Assembly (NCBI GenBank): GCA_035609245.1
Contig: CP141202.1
Span: 248,001 to 312,000 of the forward strand
Direction: 5' to 3'
Length of the DNA stretch: 64,000 nt
Origin: Bacteroidales bacterium MB20-C3-3
GTDB taxonomy: Bacteria > Bacteroidota > Bacteroidia > Bacteroidales > UBA932
In this document: positions 12,324 to 20,930 of the stretch, in pieces
Layout: each line of letters begins with the position of its first letter
Numbering within the stretch: the first letter of the stretch is position 1
Translations under genes and position numbers: made by a program
The notes under the pieces: model-generated
The model's database searches: none
The model's input: the letters and a program-made list of their open reading frames with translations, nothing else
Told to the model about the DNA's origin: nothing

Positions 12324-13325
12324 ATGAATTCAAAAAAAATTGGCCTTACAGCTTTAGCTGTCGTGGTTTCTCTTTTACTATCAGCCCAGCAAGCAGGAAA
12401 ATGGACCTTGGTTATTCATGGAGGAGCAGGTGGAGCTCCTAAAAATCTGACAGAGGCAGCGAAAAAGAGCTACGAGAAGCATCTTGAGGAGGCTTTGAGA
12501 ATAGGTGTTCTTATGCTTAAAAATGGAGAGTCTGCACTCAATGTTACACAAAAAGTCGTTAACTACATGGAGGATTGTCCGTTGTTCAATGCTGGAAAAG
12601 GTGCTGTAATGAATATCGATGGTATTCATGAACTGGATGCTGCTATAATGGACGGTTCGAATCTTAAAGCGGGTGCAATAGCCGGTGTAAGGGATATAAA
12701 AAATCCTGTAAATGCAGCCAGATTAGTTATGGATAGTACATCACATGTTCTTTTAATTGGTTATGGCGCATCGGTGTTTGCAAAGGAGATGGGTTTGGAT
12801 ATTGTTGATAATTCTTATTTTACAACAAATTCTCGTTCAAAACAGTTGAATGAGATTAAAAAAGGAGAAACAAAAAGTGATCCAAGAGGAACTGTTGGGT
12901 GTGTTGCGATGGATGTAAATGGAAACTTAGCAGCAGCAACATCTACAGGAGGAATGTCAGGAAAAAAATGGGGAAGAGTTGGTGATGTTCCGGTAATTGG
13001 TGCCGGTACATATGCAAATAATGCCACTGTTGCAGTCTCTGCAACAGGTCATGGAGAGTTATGGATAAGAAGAGTAGTTGCTTATGATATATCGGCTTTA
13101 ATAGAATATAAATCATTATCCCTAAAGGATGCCGCTAACGAGGTAATATTTAATAAAATTGATCCTATGGGTGGATCTGGAGGAGGAATAATTGCTGTTG
13201 ATAAGAGTGGTAATTTTGTAATGACTTTTAATACAGGTCTTATGCACCGTGCATGGGCAACATCTGAAGGAGATTCAGGTGTAGGAGTACTAAAAGGAGA
13301 AGAGAAAAAAGTTATTCTAAATTAA
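12324..13325 (+). CDS. Exported isoaspartyl peptidase / plant-type L-asparaginase
   Basis: The 333-residue protein is an N-terminal-nucleophile hydrolase that matures by cutting itself and then cleaves isoaspartyl dipeptides or asparagine. The cut site is Gly189-Thr190 in DPRGTVGCVA; Thr190 becomes the catalytic N-terminus. Other family marks are VIHGGAGG, NAGKGAV and STGGMSGKKWGRVGD. Residues 1-21 are a signal peptide ending in SAQQ, so the enzyme is likely periplasmic. The gene for an acidic-amino-acid symporter begins five bases after its stop, which fits the release of aspartate outside the inner membrane and its uptake by the partner. Confidence 0.92.
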   Translation: MNSKKIGLTALAVVVSLLLSAQQAGKWTLVIHGGAGGAPKNLTEAAKKSYEKHLEEALRIGVLMLKNGESALNVTQKVVNYMEDCPLFNAGKGAVMNIDGIHELDAAIMDGSNLKAGAIAGVRDIKNPVNAARLVMDSTSHVLLIGYGASVFAKEMGLDIVDNSYFTTNSRSKQLNEIKKGETKSDPRGTVGCVAMDVNGNLAAATSTGGMSGKKWGRVGDVPVIGAGTYANNATVAVSATGHGELWIRRVVAYDISALIEYKSLSLKDAANEVIFNKIDPMGGSGGGIIAVDKSGNFVMTFNTGLMHRAWATSEGDSGVGVLKGEEKKVILN

Positions 13326-13330
13326 TAACA

Positions 13331-14515
13331 ATGAAGAGAATTAAAATTGGACTTCTTACAAAGGTCATTATTGCAATTATTCTTGGTATTACTTCATCTT
13401 ACATAATACCTGATTCTATTGTAAGAGCTTTTGTTACATTTAATTCAATATTTAGTAATTTCCTTGGCTTCACTATACCTCTGATTATTTTGGGTCTTGT
13501 TGCTCCCGGTATAGCAGACCTGGGAAAAACGGCAGGAAAATTACTGGCAATAACTGCATTAATAGCATATTTATCAACAGTATTTGCTGGATATTTTTCT
13601 TTTTTTACTACTGAGTGGTCATTACCCTTATTAATTGACAAAAATGAAAATTTTCATGATTTAAGTCAATTATCATCAAATCAGATATTACACTATTTTA
13701 CTGTTGATATGCCTCCTGTTATGAGTGTTACTTCTGCTCTTATTCTTGCTTTTGTAATTGGATTAGGTGTGTCAGGGATGAAAACCAATAATATAAAAAA
13801 TATTCTTTCTGAATTTAGGGAGTTAGTTACTACGATAATAGTTAAGGCAATAATTCCACTTTTACCAATTTATATTTTTGGGATTTTCTTAAAAATTGCG
13901 TCAGAGGGACAGGCAACTATGATCCTGAAACTTTTCTTTAAAGTGATAATCGTAATTTTTGTCATGCATATTATTCTTCTGCTCACTCAATTTATTATTG
14001 CCGGATTTATTACGAAAAAAAATCCCTTCAGAGCATTAATTAATATGCTACCCGCATATATGACAGCTTTAGGCACTCAATCTTCCGCTGCAACCATACC
14101 TGTTACCCTTGCACAAGCAAAGAAAAATGGAGTGGATCCGGAGTTGGCTGATTTTGTAATACCACTCTGTGCAACAATCCATTTGTCAGGTAGTATGTTA
14201 AAAATAGTATCCTGTGCATTTGCAATAATGTGGATGATGAATATGCCATACTCTGCGGAGATGTTTTCAGGGTTTATTTTTATACTTGCCATAACAATGG
14301 TTGCTGCTCCCGGTGTTCCGGGAGGAGCTATAATGGCAGCAATTGGGGTACTGCAATCAACTCTGTTGTTTGATGAGCAAGCTATAGGTTTAATGATTGC
14401 ATTATATATTGCAATGGATAGCTTTGGTACTGCATGTAATGTAACCGGAGATGGGGCGATTGCTATGATTGTAAATAAGATAAACAGAAAAATTACCGTC
14501 CGGAATCCAGTATAA
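13331..14515 (+). CDS. Dicarboxylate/amino acid:cation symporter (DAACS family)
   Basis: The 394-residue inner-membrane protein resembles GltP/SstT-type sodium- or proton-coupled transporters of glutamate, aspartate, serine or C4-dicarboxylates. Two family signatures are clear: the serine-rich hairpin LGTQSSAATIPVTL and the late NVTGDGAIAMIVNK that helps form the substrate and cation sites. It is five bases downstream of the asparaginase gene, which favours aspartate as substrate; this is inference. Its 3' end overlaps the convergent malQ by 23 bases. Confidence 0.9.
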   Translation: MKRIKIGLLTKVIIAIILGITSSYIIPDSIVRAFVTFNSIFSNFLGFTIPLIILGLVAPGIADLGKTAGKLLAITALIAYLSTVFAGYFSFFTTEWSLPLLIDKNENFHDLSQLSSNQILHYFTVDMPPVMSVTSALILAFVIGLGVSGMKTNNIKNILSEFRELVTTIIVKAIIPLLPIYIFGIFLKIASEGQATMILKLFFKVIIVIFVMHIILLLTQFIIAGFITKKNPFRALINMLPAYMTALGTQSSAATIPVTLAQAKKNGVDPELADFVIPLCATIHLSGSMLKIVSCAFAIMWMMNMPYSAEMFSGFIFILAITMVAAPGVPGGAIMAAIGVLQSTLLFDEQAIGLMIALYIAMDSFGTACNVTGDGAIAMIVNKINRKITVRNPV

Positions 14516-17159
14516 GTGTTTTTAGTGTAGATACCAGATTTTTGTTACTGTTCATCTCTTCAATATTTAGGTGCATTCTGTATCTCCAATAGTGTTTTGG
14601 ATTAGATGGAATGTTAATTCTTTCAGAATTTGGATTCTCTTTTCTCAACTCTGGAAATATTGATAACCAATCTTGTAATGGAAGGACTGTAAGCATTGAA
14701 GGCGAGTTGAGATGGTTTTTAATTATCTTAATGCATATCCATGGCTCACAGAAGATTGGTGACTCTCCTTTTTCATTAAGTATGTTATTATAATACTCTT
14801 GTGTAACCGAACGATTCTCTTCCCACCATCCTCTGAGTGTGCTTGTATCATGGGTTCCCGTTGTGCAAACTGACAGATATGGATATTCTGATGTTTTTCC
14901 AAACTTTGAATTTGGATCCTTAGGCATTCTTTCAATTTCAAGTGACAGGATGCTTAATGATTTCATTGCTGTAGGAACACAAGATGGGATCATGCCAAGA
15001 TCTTCTCCGCAAACAAGCATATCTGTTGACGAAATTAGTGAGGGTAGTTTTTTCATAGCACTATTAAACCAATAACCATCATTTCTGTGATAAAAGAACA
15101 AATTATAAATCTTGTTGTATGATTCTTTTAACCACTCAGGGAGACTTTGATATGATCTGGTGTATTGTGCAGATATTCTGGGATGATATTTATTATTATC
15201 ATAAGGATCCTGAATAAAAAGCACCTCTGTTATGAGAGAAAATAGAGACTCTTTGTGTCTAAGCAATCTGTGATTTGGGTTTGAAACGAAGTAATTATCA
15301 ATTTGTCTTTGGTTGGAAAATTGGGGTTTAAATCTATAGACATCAAACTCAATATGGTCAAAAAAGCAGGAGATAATTTCAGTTGAATCATCTTTGAAAT
15401 ACTCTTTGATTATTGATTCTCTGATATATGGTGTACAGTCCCTTTCAAAGTTAAAATCGTAACCAAGTATTCTAATTTCATCTGCAGTGAATGGAAGAGA
15501 TGGATTGAAAAATCCCATAAGTCCTTCAATTGAACTGGATGGGACCTCCCAAATTCTGAAAAAACCAAGTATATGGTCAATTCTGTATGCATCAAAGTAT
15601 TCAGCCATTTTTTGAAATCTTCTTCTCCACCAATCATACCCCTCCCTCTCCATGTAATCCCAATTATAAGTTGGGAATCCCCAGTTCTGACCCTTAACTG
15701 AGAAATCATCAGGTGGTGCTCCTGCTTGTCCGTTAAAATTAAAGTATTGTGGCTCACACCATGCTTCAACAGAGCATCTGTTAATTCCGATAGGGATATC
15801 TCCTTTTAAAATGATGCCTTTGCTATTTACATATTCGTGTGCTATTTTTAACTGTCTGTCCAAATGATACTGTATAAAGTAATATAGTGAAATATCATTG
15901 TATGAATCACTTTCAGAAGATGTTAATATTTCAATGGCTAGTTTATCATAAATTGAATATTTATTCCAACTTGAAAAATTAGCTGTCCCATAAAGGTCGC
16001 GCAAGAATGAAAATGCGGCATAAGGCTTTAACCAAGATGAGTTATTGTTAAAAAACTGGTTAAATTCTTTTGAGCGGAGTGTTTTTAAACCATCTTGTAT
16101 AAATAATTGTTTTAAATATCTCCATTTTAGTTTTGAAACTAAATCGTAGTCAATTTCTTCAAGTGCATTTATTCCCTCAATATCTCTGTTGAAATCTTGC
16201 ATAAATTCATTATCCTTGATAGTGCCTGCCTCTTTAAGGTTGATGTAGAGAGGATGTAATGCAAATATTGATACTGCTCCGTAAGGATATGAATCCTCCC
16301 AATTATTGTTTATAGTGGTATCATTAACTGGAAGTATTTGAAGCACCCTCTGTCCGGTTTTAGATAAAAAATCGGCAAATGGAATGAGATCCATGAATTC
16401 TCCTATTCCACAGCTGTTAGTGCTTCTCAATGAAAATACTGGAATAGCTGTACCTGCAAATCTGGGTTTAGGTGATGAAAGGTTAATTGAGTTATTTAGT
16501 ATCAATGAATAATTTTGAGCACTTAGTAATTTATAATCAGGTAAATTTCTGTTAATGCCATTTTCCCAGATGTAATAATTATCCCCTTTTCTTAGTATGA
16601 ATTTATACTCTGAATATGGGGCCAGCTCTTCTCTTTTAAAAGTTAGGTACCAAACTCCGGGTGATTGAAGTTTCATCTCTAATGCTCTTTTTTCATTCCA
16701 ATTGCCTAATTTATTGTTGTTCCCGGAAATTAAAACAACATCATTTTCACTTAGGTTGAATGCTGTACATGTAATTAATATTTCGTCATATTCAAATGAT
16801 TCTATTGACTTAGTTCTGCAGAGAATCTTTTTAAATGCATCAGAATCAAAAGGAGTCTCATCATTGAAAGGTCTCCAGTTATCAAATAAGTAGTATGAGT
16901 CAAATGATCCGGGAATGAATGGTCTTACAGACCCTGCCTCTGGAACTATTTGACTATACTCATCTTTTAGAAAGTATGAATAGGTAAAACTCTCTTTCTT
17001 TTTTAATTCAATTTGAGCTTTCCATTTCCCTTCAAAATATTTCATTTCCATTGAGTTTTCTATTTTTCCGGAGCCTAATTGAGGAATGGTTCCAATAATG
17101 TGAATATTTTCTCCGGGTCTTGTGTTATAATGTATCTCAAAAGAAATTGTAGTTTTCAT
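14493..17159 (-). CDS. malQ: 4-alpha-glucanotransferase (amylomaltase, GH77) with N-terminal starch-binding domains
   Basis: The 888-residue protein transfers glucan segments between maltodextrins and releases glucose, in the cytoplasm (no signal peptide). About the first 250 residues form two CBM20-like starch-binding domains (for example GDKWN-like GNNNKLGNWNEKRAL). The GH77 barrel follows, with the nucleophile region YRIDHILGFFRIWEVP, the acid/base VCGEDLGMIP and the late TGTHDTSTLRGWW. This two-CBM arrangement and length are the Bacteroidetes and plant DPE2-like form. It diverges from the regulator genes of the starch locus, so the 17160-17262 gap may carry promoters for both directions. 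Confidence 0.93.
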   Translation of the reverse strand: MKTTISFEIHYNTRPGENIHIIGTIPQLGSGKIENSMEMKYFEGKWKAQIELKKKESFTYSYFLKDEYSQIVPEAGSVRPFIPGSFDSYYLFDNWRPFNDETPFDSDAFKKILCRTKSIESFEYDEILITCTAFNLSENDVVLISGNNNKLGNWNEKRALEMKLQSPGVWYLTFKREELAPYSEYKFILRKGDNYYIWENGINRNLPDYKLLSAQNYSLILNNSINLSSPKPRFAGTAIPVFSLRSTNSCGIGEFMDLIPFADFLSKTGQRVLQILPVNDTTINNNWEDSYPYGAVSIFALHPLYINLKEAGTIKDNEFMQDFNRDIEGINALEEIDYDLVSKLKWRYLKQLFIQDGLKTLRSKEFNQFFNNNSSWLKPYAAFSFLRDLYGTANFSSWNKYSIYDKLAIEILTSSESDSYNDISLYYFIQYHLDRQLKIAHEYVNSKGIILKGDIPIGINRCSVEAWCEPQYFNFNGQAGAPPDDFSVKGQNWGFPTYNWDYMEREGYDWWRRRFQKMAEYFDAYRIDHILGFFRIWEVPSSSIEGLMGFFNPSLPFTADEIRILGYDFNFERDCTPYIRESIIKEYFKDDSTEIISCFFDHIEFDVYRFKPQFSNQRQIDNYFVSNPNHRLLRHKESLFSLITEVLFIQDPYDNNKYHPRISAQYTRSYQSLPEWLKESYNKIYNLFFYHRNDGYWFNSAMKKLPSLISSTDMLVCGEDLGMIPSCVPTAMKSLSILSLEIERMPKDPNSKFGKTSEYPYLSVCTTGTHDTSTLRGWWEENRSVTQEYYNNILNEKGESPIFCEPWICIKIIKNHLNSPSMLTVLPLQDWLSIFPELRKENPNSERINIPSNPKHYWRYRMHLNIEEMNSNKNLVSTLKTLILDSGR

Positions 17160-17262
17160 AACTGTAAATTATTTATTCTTTCATTATAGCAAACCTAATT
17201 TAAATTTTTGAAATAACCATATTCGGTAATATTTTGTATATTTACATATACCAGTAGATTAA

Positions 17263-17655
17263 ATGAAATCATCTATACTTAAATCAAATGGAGACAAGAG
17301 ACGAGATATACTTTTCGTTCATTTAACCATACATCTCTTTGCCCTGATTCATTCGTTTTTATGTTTTATTTTAAGACTTAATAATATTGATGATGGAATA
17401 TTTTTAACTGTACTTACATTGTTAATGATATTGACATTAATCAATTTCTTTAACGGAACAACTGATGTTTTTGTATCACTATCCTTACTCTCTTTATTAG
17501 CTGGTTTTTATTTGGGAACAAAAGGGGCAGATTTGATTGGTTTGATAATTCCTAATTCACAAATTCTGACGCATGTTTTAGCGACATTTCTAGTCACTGA
17601 GTTTTTGGGGTGGCTGGTCTTTTTTGTCCTAAGGAAAAGAATAATTTGGCGATGA
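17263..17655 (+). CDS. Small four-helix membrane protein preceding the LytTR sensor kinase
   Basis: I do not recognise a named family. The 130-residue product has four hydrophobic helices separated by short loops and a basic last segment (RKRIIWR). Its stop overlaps the start of the histidine kinase gene as ATGA, so the two are translated together. It may be a partner or accessory membrane part of the sensor. The promoter region just upstream contains TTTTTG followed by 19 bases and TATTTTG, close to but not exactly the Bacteroidetes consensus. Confidence 0.65.
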   Translation: MKSSILKSNGDKRRDILFVHLTIHLFALIHSFLCFILRLNNIDDGIFLTVLTLLMILTLINFFNGTTDVFVSLSLLSLLAGFYLGTKGADLIGLIIPNSQILTHVLATFLVTEFLGWLVFFVLRKRIIWR

Positions 17656-18692
17656 AGAGGTTTGGGTTAAAAAGAGTTGTTGAGTTTACTGCTTTAGCCC
17701 TATTTGTACTTGGCTTTAGAGTCCTTTTTCAAGAGTTAATACCTCTTTTTGAAGAGAAATTGAATTTAACATTTGGCAGGTTCCTTGTTAAACTTCTCTC
17801 AAATTATCCACTAACTCTCTTAATGTTATTGCTGGATCTGGGTGTTGTTTTTTCTCTTAACAGATTCTTCAGGAACAGAAATTCTTTTGAAAAAATAGTT
17901 ATAACATTTTTCTCTTCTGCTTTGATTGCTTTAATATCTGCGCTTTGGATAAGAATTCCTGTGTGGACATCTTTTCAGGGATTAAGATTCTTCTCAGATA
18001 TTTATTTCAATTTTACATTATTTACAAGTTTTGTTTTCAATCTTGTTATATTGTCATTGTTGCATCTTTATGCATACAATAATAATAAACAACAGAAAGC
18101 ACTAAATATTGAAATTGGGAAGAAGAACAAGGCCAGATATCAATATATACAGTTAAAAAATCAGCTAAATCCACATTTTTTATTCAATAGTCTTAATGTT
18201 TTAGATTATTTGATATTTGAGGATCAAAAAAGAGCAAGTGAATTTGTCAGAAAACTCTCTTCTGTATACAGGTATTTACTCAAAAATGAAGAACTTAAAT
18301 CTGTGAGTTTTGAAAAGGAGATCGATTTTGTAGTTCAATATTATGACCTTTTAAAAGAGAGGTTCTCTGACGGATTATTTCTGTATGTTGATATACCAAA
18401 TGAATATTTTAACTACAGTATTATTCCTGGTGGCATGCAAATGTTGGTGGAAAATGCTGTAAAGCATAACAAAATTTGCATTGAATGCCCGTTGAGTATT
18501 AATATATATATTGAGGGTAATTTTATTGTTGTTAAGAATAACTTACAACTTAGACTAACAACAATTGAATCAGCAGGTTTTGGTCTTAAAAGCATTAGAT
18601 CTCAATATCTTTACTTATATAAAAAGGATATAAAAGTAGAATCGGGTAAGGACTACTTTAAGGTATCTCTTCCAATAATTGATAAATTATGA
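17652..18692 (+). CDS. LytS/YehU-type sensor histidine kinase
   Basis: The 346-residue protein has four N-terminal membrane helices (about residues 10-140) with no large sensory domain, then a His_kinase (PF06580-type) region with the phospho-acceptor His175 in QLNPHFLFNS, the ATP-site motif LVENAVKHN and a final GFGLKSI glycine box. It would phosphorylate the response regulator encoded next, whose ATG overlaps its TGA. I start at 17652, where ATGA overlaps the upstream stop, not at an upstream in-frame codon at 17610. Its place beside the starch locus makes it the likely sensor for that locus. Canonical SusR is absent here. Confidence 0.9.
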   Translation: MKRFGLKRVVEFTALALFVLGFRVLFQELIPLFEEKLNLTFGRFLVKLLSNYPLTLLMLLLDLGVVFSLNRFFRNRNSFEKIVITFFSSALIALISALWIRIPVWTSFQGLRFFSDIYFNFTLFTSFVFNLVILSLLHLYAYNNNKQQKALNIEIGKKNKARYQYIQLKNQLNPHFLFNSLNVLDYLIFEDQKRASEFVRKLSSVYRYLLKNEELKSVSFEKEIDFVVQYYDLLKERFSDGLFLYVDIPNEYFNYSIIPGGMQMLVENAVKHNKICIECPLSINIYIEGNFIVVKNNLQLRLTTIESAGFGLKSIRSQYLYLYKKDIKVESGKDYFKVSLPIIDKL

Positions 18693-19447
18693 GAATACTT
18701 ATTTTAGAAGATGAAATTCCTGCTCAAATGCAGTTGAAGAAGCTAATTGAGAAGAATTTTCCTGAATTCGATATTGTTGGAGTTATGACTTCTGTCACTT
18801 CTGCTGCTGATTGGCTTAGGGATAATAGTGCAGATTTGATTTTTATGGATGTGGAACTTTCTGATGGAACTTGTTTTGAACTTTTCAAACTTGTAGAGAT
18901 ATCTTCTTGTGTCATAATAACAACTGCTTATGAAAGTTATGCTATTGAAGCCTTTAAAGTAAACAGTATTGATTATCTTCTGAAGCCTTTAAATGAAAGT
19001 GCGTTTATTAAGTCTGTTGATAGATGTATGAAAATGCGAAGTAATTTCGTAATCACAAAAGATGTTATTAATAAAATCACATCATCATCAAAAGTCTTCA
19101 AACAAAGGTTTACAGTTAAGTTAGGTGCTCAAATATTTGTTATTAACATAACCGATATAGCATATGTATTCTCAGAGAACAAATCAACATATTTTGTTAC
19201 AAAGGATTCAAAAAAACTTCTTACTGACTTATCCTTGGACTCTATTGAAGAGCAGCTAAATCCAAATCTGTTTTTTAAACTCTCCAGATCCTGTATTGCC
19301 AGTATTAATTCGATTGAGCATATTACAAAACATTTTAATTCAAGGTTAAAGGTCCATCTTAATCCACCTCATTACGAAGATATCTTTGTAAGCAGGGCAA
19401 AAGTAACAGCATTTATGGATTGGCTTGAAGGTTCCATCGATAATTAA
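18689..19447 (+). CDS. LytTR-family response regulator
   Basis: The 252-residue protein has a receiver domain with acidic residues in LEDE, the phospho-acceptor Asp54 in FMDVELSDG and the conserved lysine in YLLKPL, followed by a LytTR DNA-binding domain (about 140-245). It is the cognate regulator of the kinase directly upstream and is translationally coupled to it (ATGA overlap). The next genes, the MFS transporter and susC, are natural targets. The gap of 113 bases at 19448-19560 would hold its operator, but I cannot identify a clear repeat there. Confidence 0.92.
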   Translation: MRILILEDEIPAQMQLKKLIEKNFPEFDIVGVMTSVTSAADWLRDNSADLIFMDVELSDGTCFELFKLVEISSCVIITTAYESYAIEAFKVNSIDYLLKPLNESAFIKSVDRCMKMRSNFVITKDVINKITSSSKVFKQRFTVKLGAQIFVINITDIAYVFSENKSTYFVTKDSKKLLTDLSLDSIEEQLNPNLFFKLSRSCIASINSIEHITKHFNSRLKVHLNPPHYEDIFVSRAKVTAFMDWLEGSIDN

Positions 19448-19560
19448 TAATTCTATTCATTTACATATTATTGCTATTCGTCCTGTAAATTCAGCAGTTC
19501 GTCGGCAAAAAGGCTTTTATTATTATTGATTAATCTATTTTTATAGAAATAATTAATAAT

Positions 19561-20901
19561 ATGAAGCAAAAAAGAATGTCCTTCTGGGATATCTGGAATA
19601 TGACCTTCGGATTTCTTGGTATTCAGTTTGGATTTGCACTTCAGAACGCAAATGCAAGCAGAATATTACAAACTTTTGGTGCTGATGTTGAGCATTTATC
19701 TTGGTTTTGGATTGCAGCTCCGCTTACAGGAATGATTGTTCAGCCAATAATAGGATACTACAGCGATAAAACCTGGACCAAACTGGGAAGAAGAAGACCA
19801 TTCTTTCTATTTGGTGCAATTTTCGCCTCCCTGGCTTTGATCTTTATGCCAAATTCAGAGATGCTTGCACACATTCTGCCACCAATGATGGTGGGTGCAG
19901 GGATGCTGATGATTATGGATGCCTCAATTAATGTAGCAATGGAGCCATTCAGAGCTCTTGTTGCAGATCTTCTTCCTTCTGATCAGAGGACTTTAGGTTT
20001 TTCAATTCAAACATTTTTAATAGGTACAGGTGCTGTTATAGGATCATGGTTGCCATATATACTAGCCGAGTGGTTTGGTGTAGAAAAATCGGCTTTAGAA
20101 GGAAGTGTCCCGGACAATGTGGTCCTCTCTTTTTACATAGGTGCTGCTGTGCTTATAACATCAATAGTATGGACTATTGTTAAAACAAAGGAGTACCCGC
20201 CGGAAGATGGGGCATTTAAAGAGGAGAAGATTAAGAGAAATGGGTTAGTGGAAATTTTTAGTGATTTTATTGCAATGCCTAAGACCATGAAACAGCTTGG
20301 TCTTGTGCAGTTCTTCTCTTGGTTTGCCCTGTTTTCTATGTGGGTGTTTTCAACTCCTGCAGTAGCAGTTCATATTTATGGGACAGATATAAACGATACA
20401 TCATCTCTAACTTATCAGGATGCAGCTAATTGGGTAGGAATTATTTTTGGAATATATAATTTGGTTGCTGCAATATATGCTCTATTCCTGCCTGCAATTG
20501 CAAAGAAAATAGGAAGAAGACTTACTCACTCTCTCTCTCTGTTATTTGGGGGGATAAGTCTGATATCATTCTATTTTATTAGTAATCCTACGATGTTAAT
20601 TATTCCGATGGTAGGTATCGGAATAGCTTGGGGTAGTATTTTAGCGATGCCGTATGCAATTCTGGCAGGTTCGTTACCTGCAAAAAAAATGGGCATATAT
20701 ATGGGAATATTTAACTTTTTTATAACACTTCCTCAAATATTAAATGGTGTCATTGGGGGCCCAATTGTTAAAAGGCTCTATGATTCTCAGGCAATTTACG
20801 CGATAGTATTTGCAGGTGTTGCCCTTCTTATTGCGGCAATATCTGTTGTGTTCGTTGATGATAAAGACGACTTAGTACAAATAAAAATATTTAAAAAATA
20901 A
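19561..20901 (+). CDS. MFS maltose/maltodextrin transporter (SLC45/GPH-like)
   Basis: The 446-residue inner-membrane protein has about twelve helices and the loop motif DKTWTKLGRRRPF between helices 2 and 3, typical of sucrose/maltose-type MFS carriers. Related genes sit in flavobacterial maltodextrin clusters. It would import oligosaccharides produced in the periplasm by the GH13 enzymes for MalQ. SusC starts 29 bases downstream, so it heads the transport and hydrolysis operon. Confidence 0.87.
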   Translation: MKQKRMSFWDIWNMTFGFLGIQFGFALQNANASRILQTFGADVEHLSWFWIAAPLTGMIVQPIIGYYSDKTWTKLGRRRPFFLFGAIFASLALIFMPNSEMLAHILPPMMVGAGMLMIMDASINVAMEPFRALVADLLPSDQRTLGFSIQTFLIGTGAVIGSWLPYILAEWFGVEKSALEGSVPDNVVLSFYIGAAVLITSIVWTIVKTKEYPPEDGAFKEEKIKRNGLVEIFSDFIAMPKTMKQLGLVQFFSWFALFSMWVFSTPAVAVHIYGTDINDTSSLTYQDAANWVGIIFGIYNLVAAIYALFLPAIAKKIGRRLTHSLSLLFGGISLISFYFISNPTMLIIPMVGIGIAWGSILAMPYAILAGSLPAKKMGIYMGIFNFFITLPQILNGVIGGPIVKRLYDSQAIYAIVFAGVALLIAAISVVFVDDKDDLVQIKIFKK

Positions 20902-20930
20902 CCAATTATTAATTTCTTAAACTAAAATTT

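Noticed and set aside
15410-15769. 119-codon minus-strand frame
   Set aside because: It lies within malQ in another frame and shows no family features.
19448-19560. Search for a regulator site or promoter before the MFS gene
   Set aside because: The region is AT-rich with no clear TAnnTTTG box or inverted repeat; nothing can be called with confidence.
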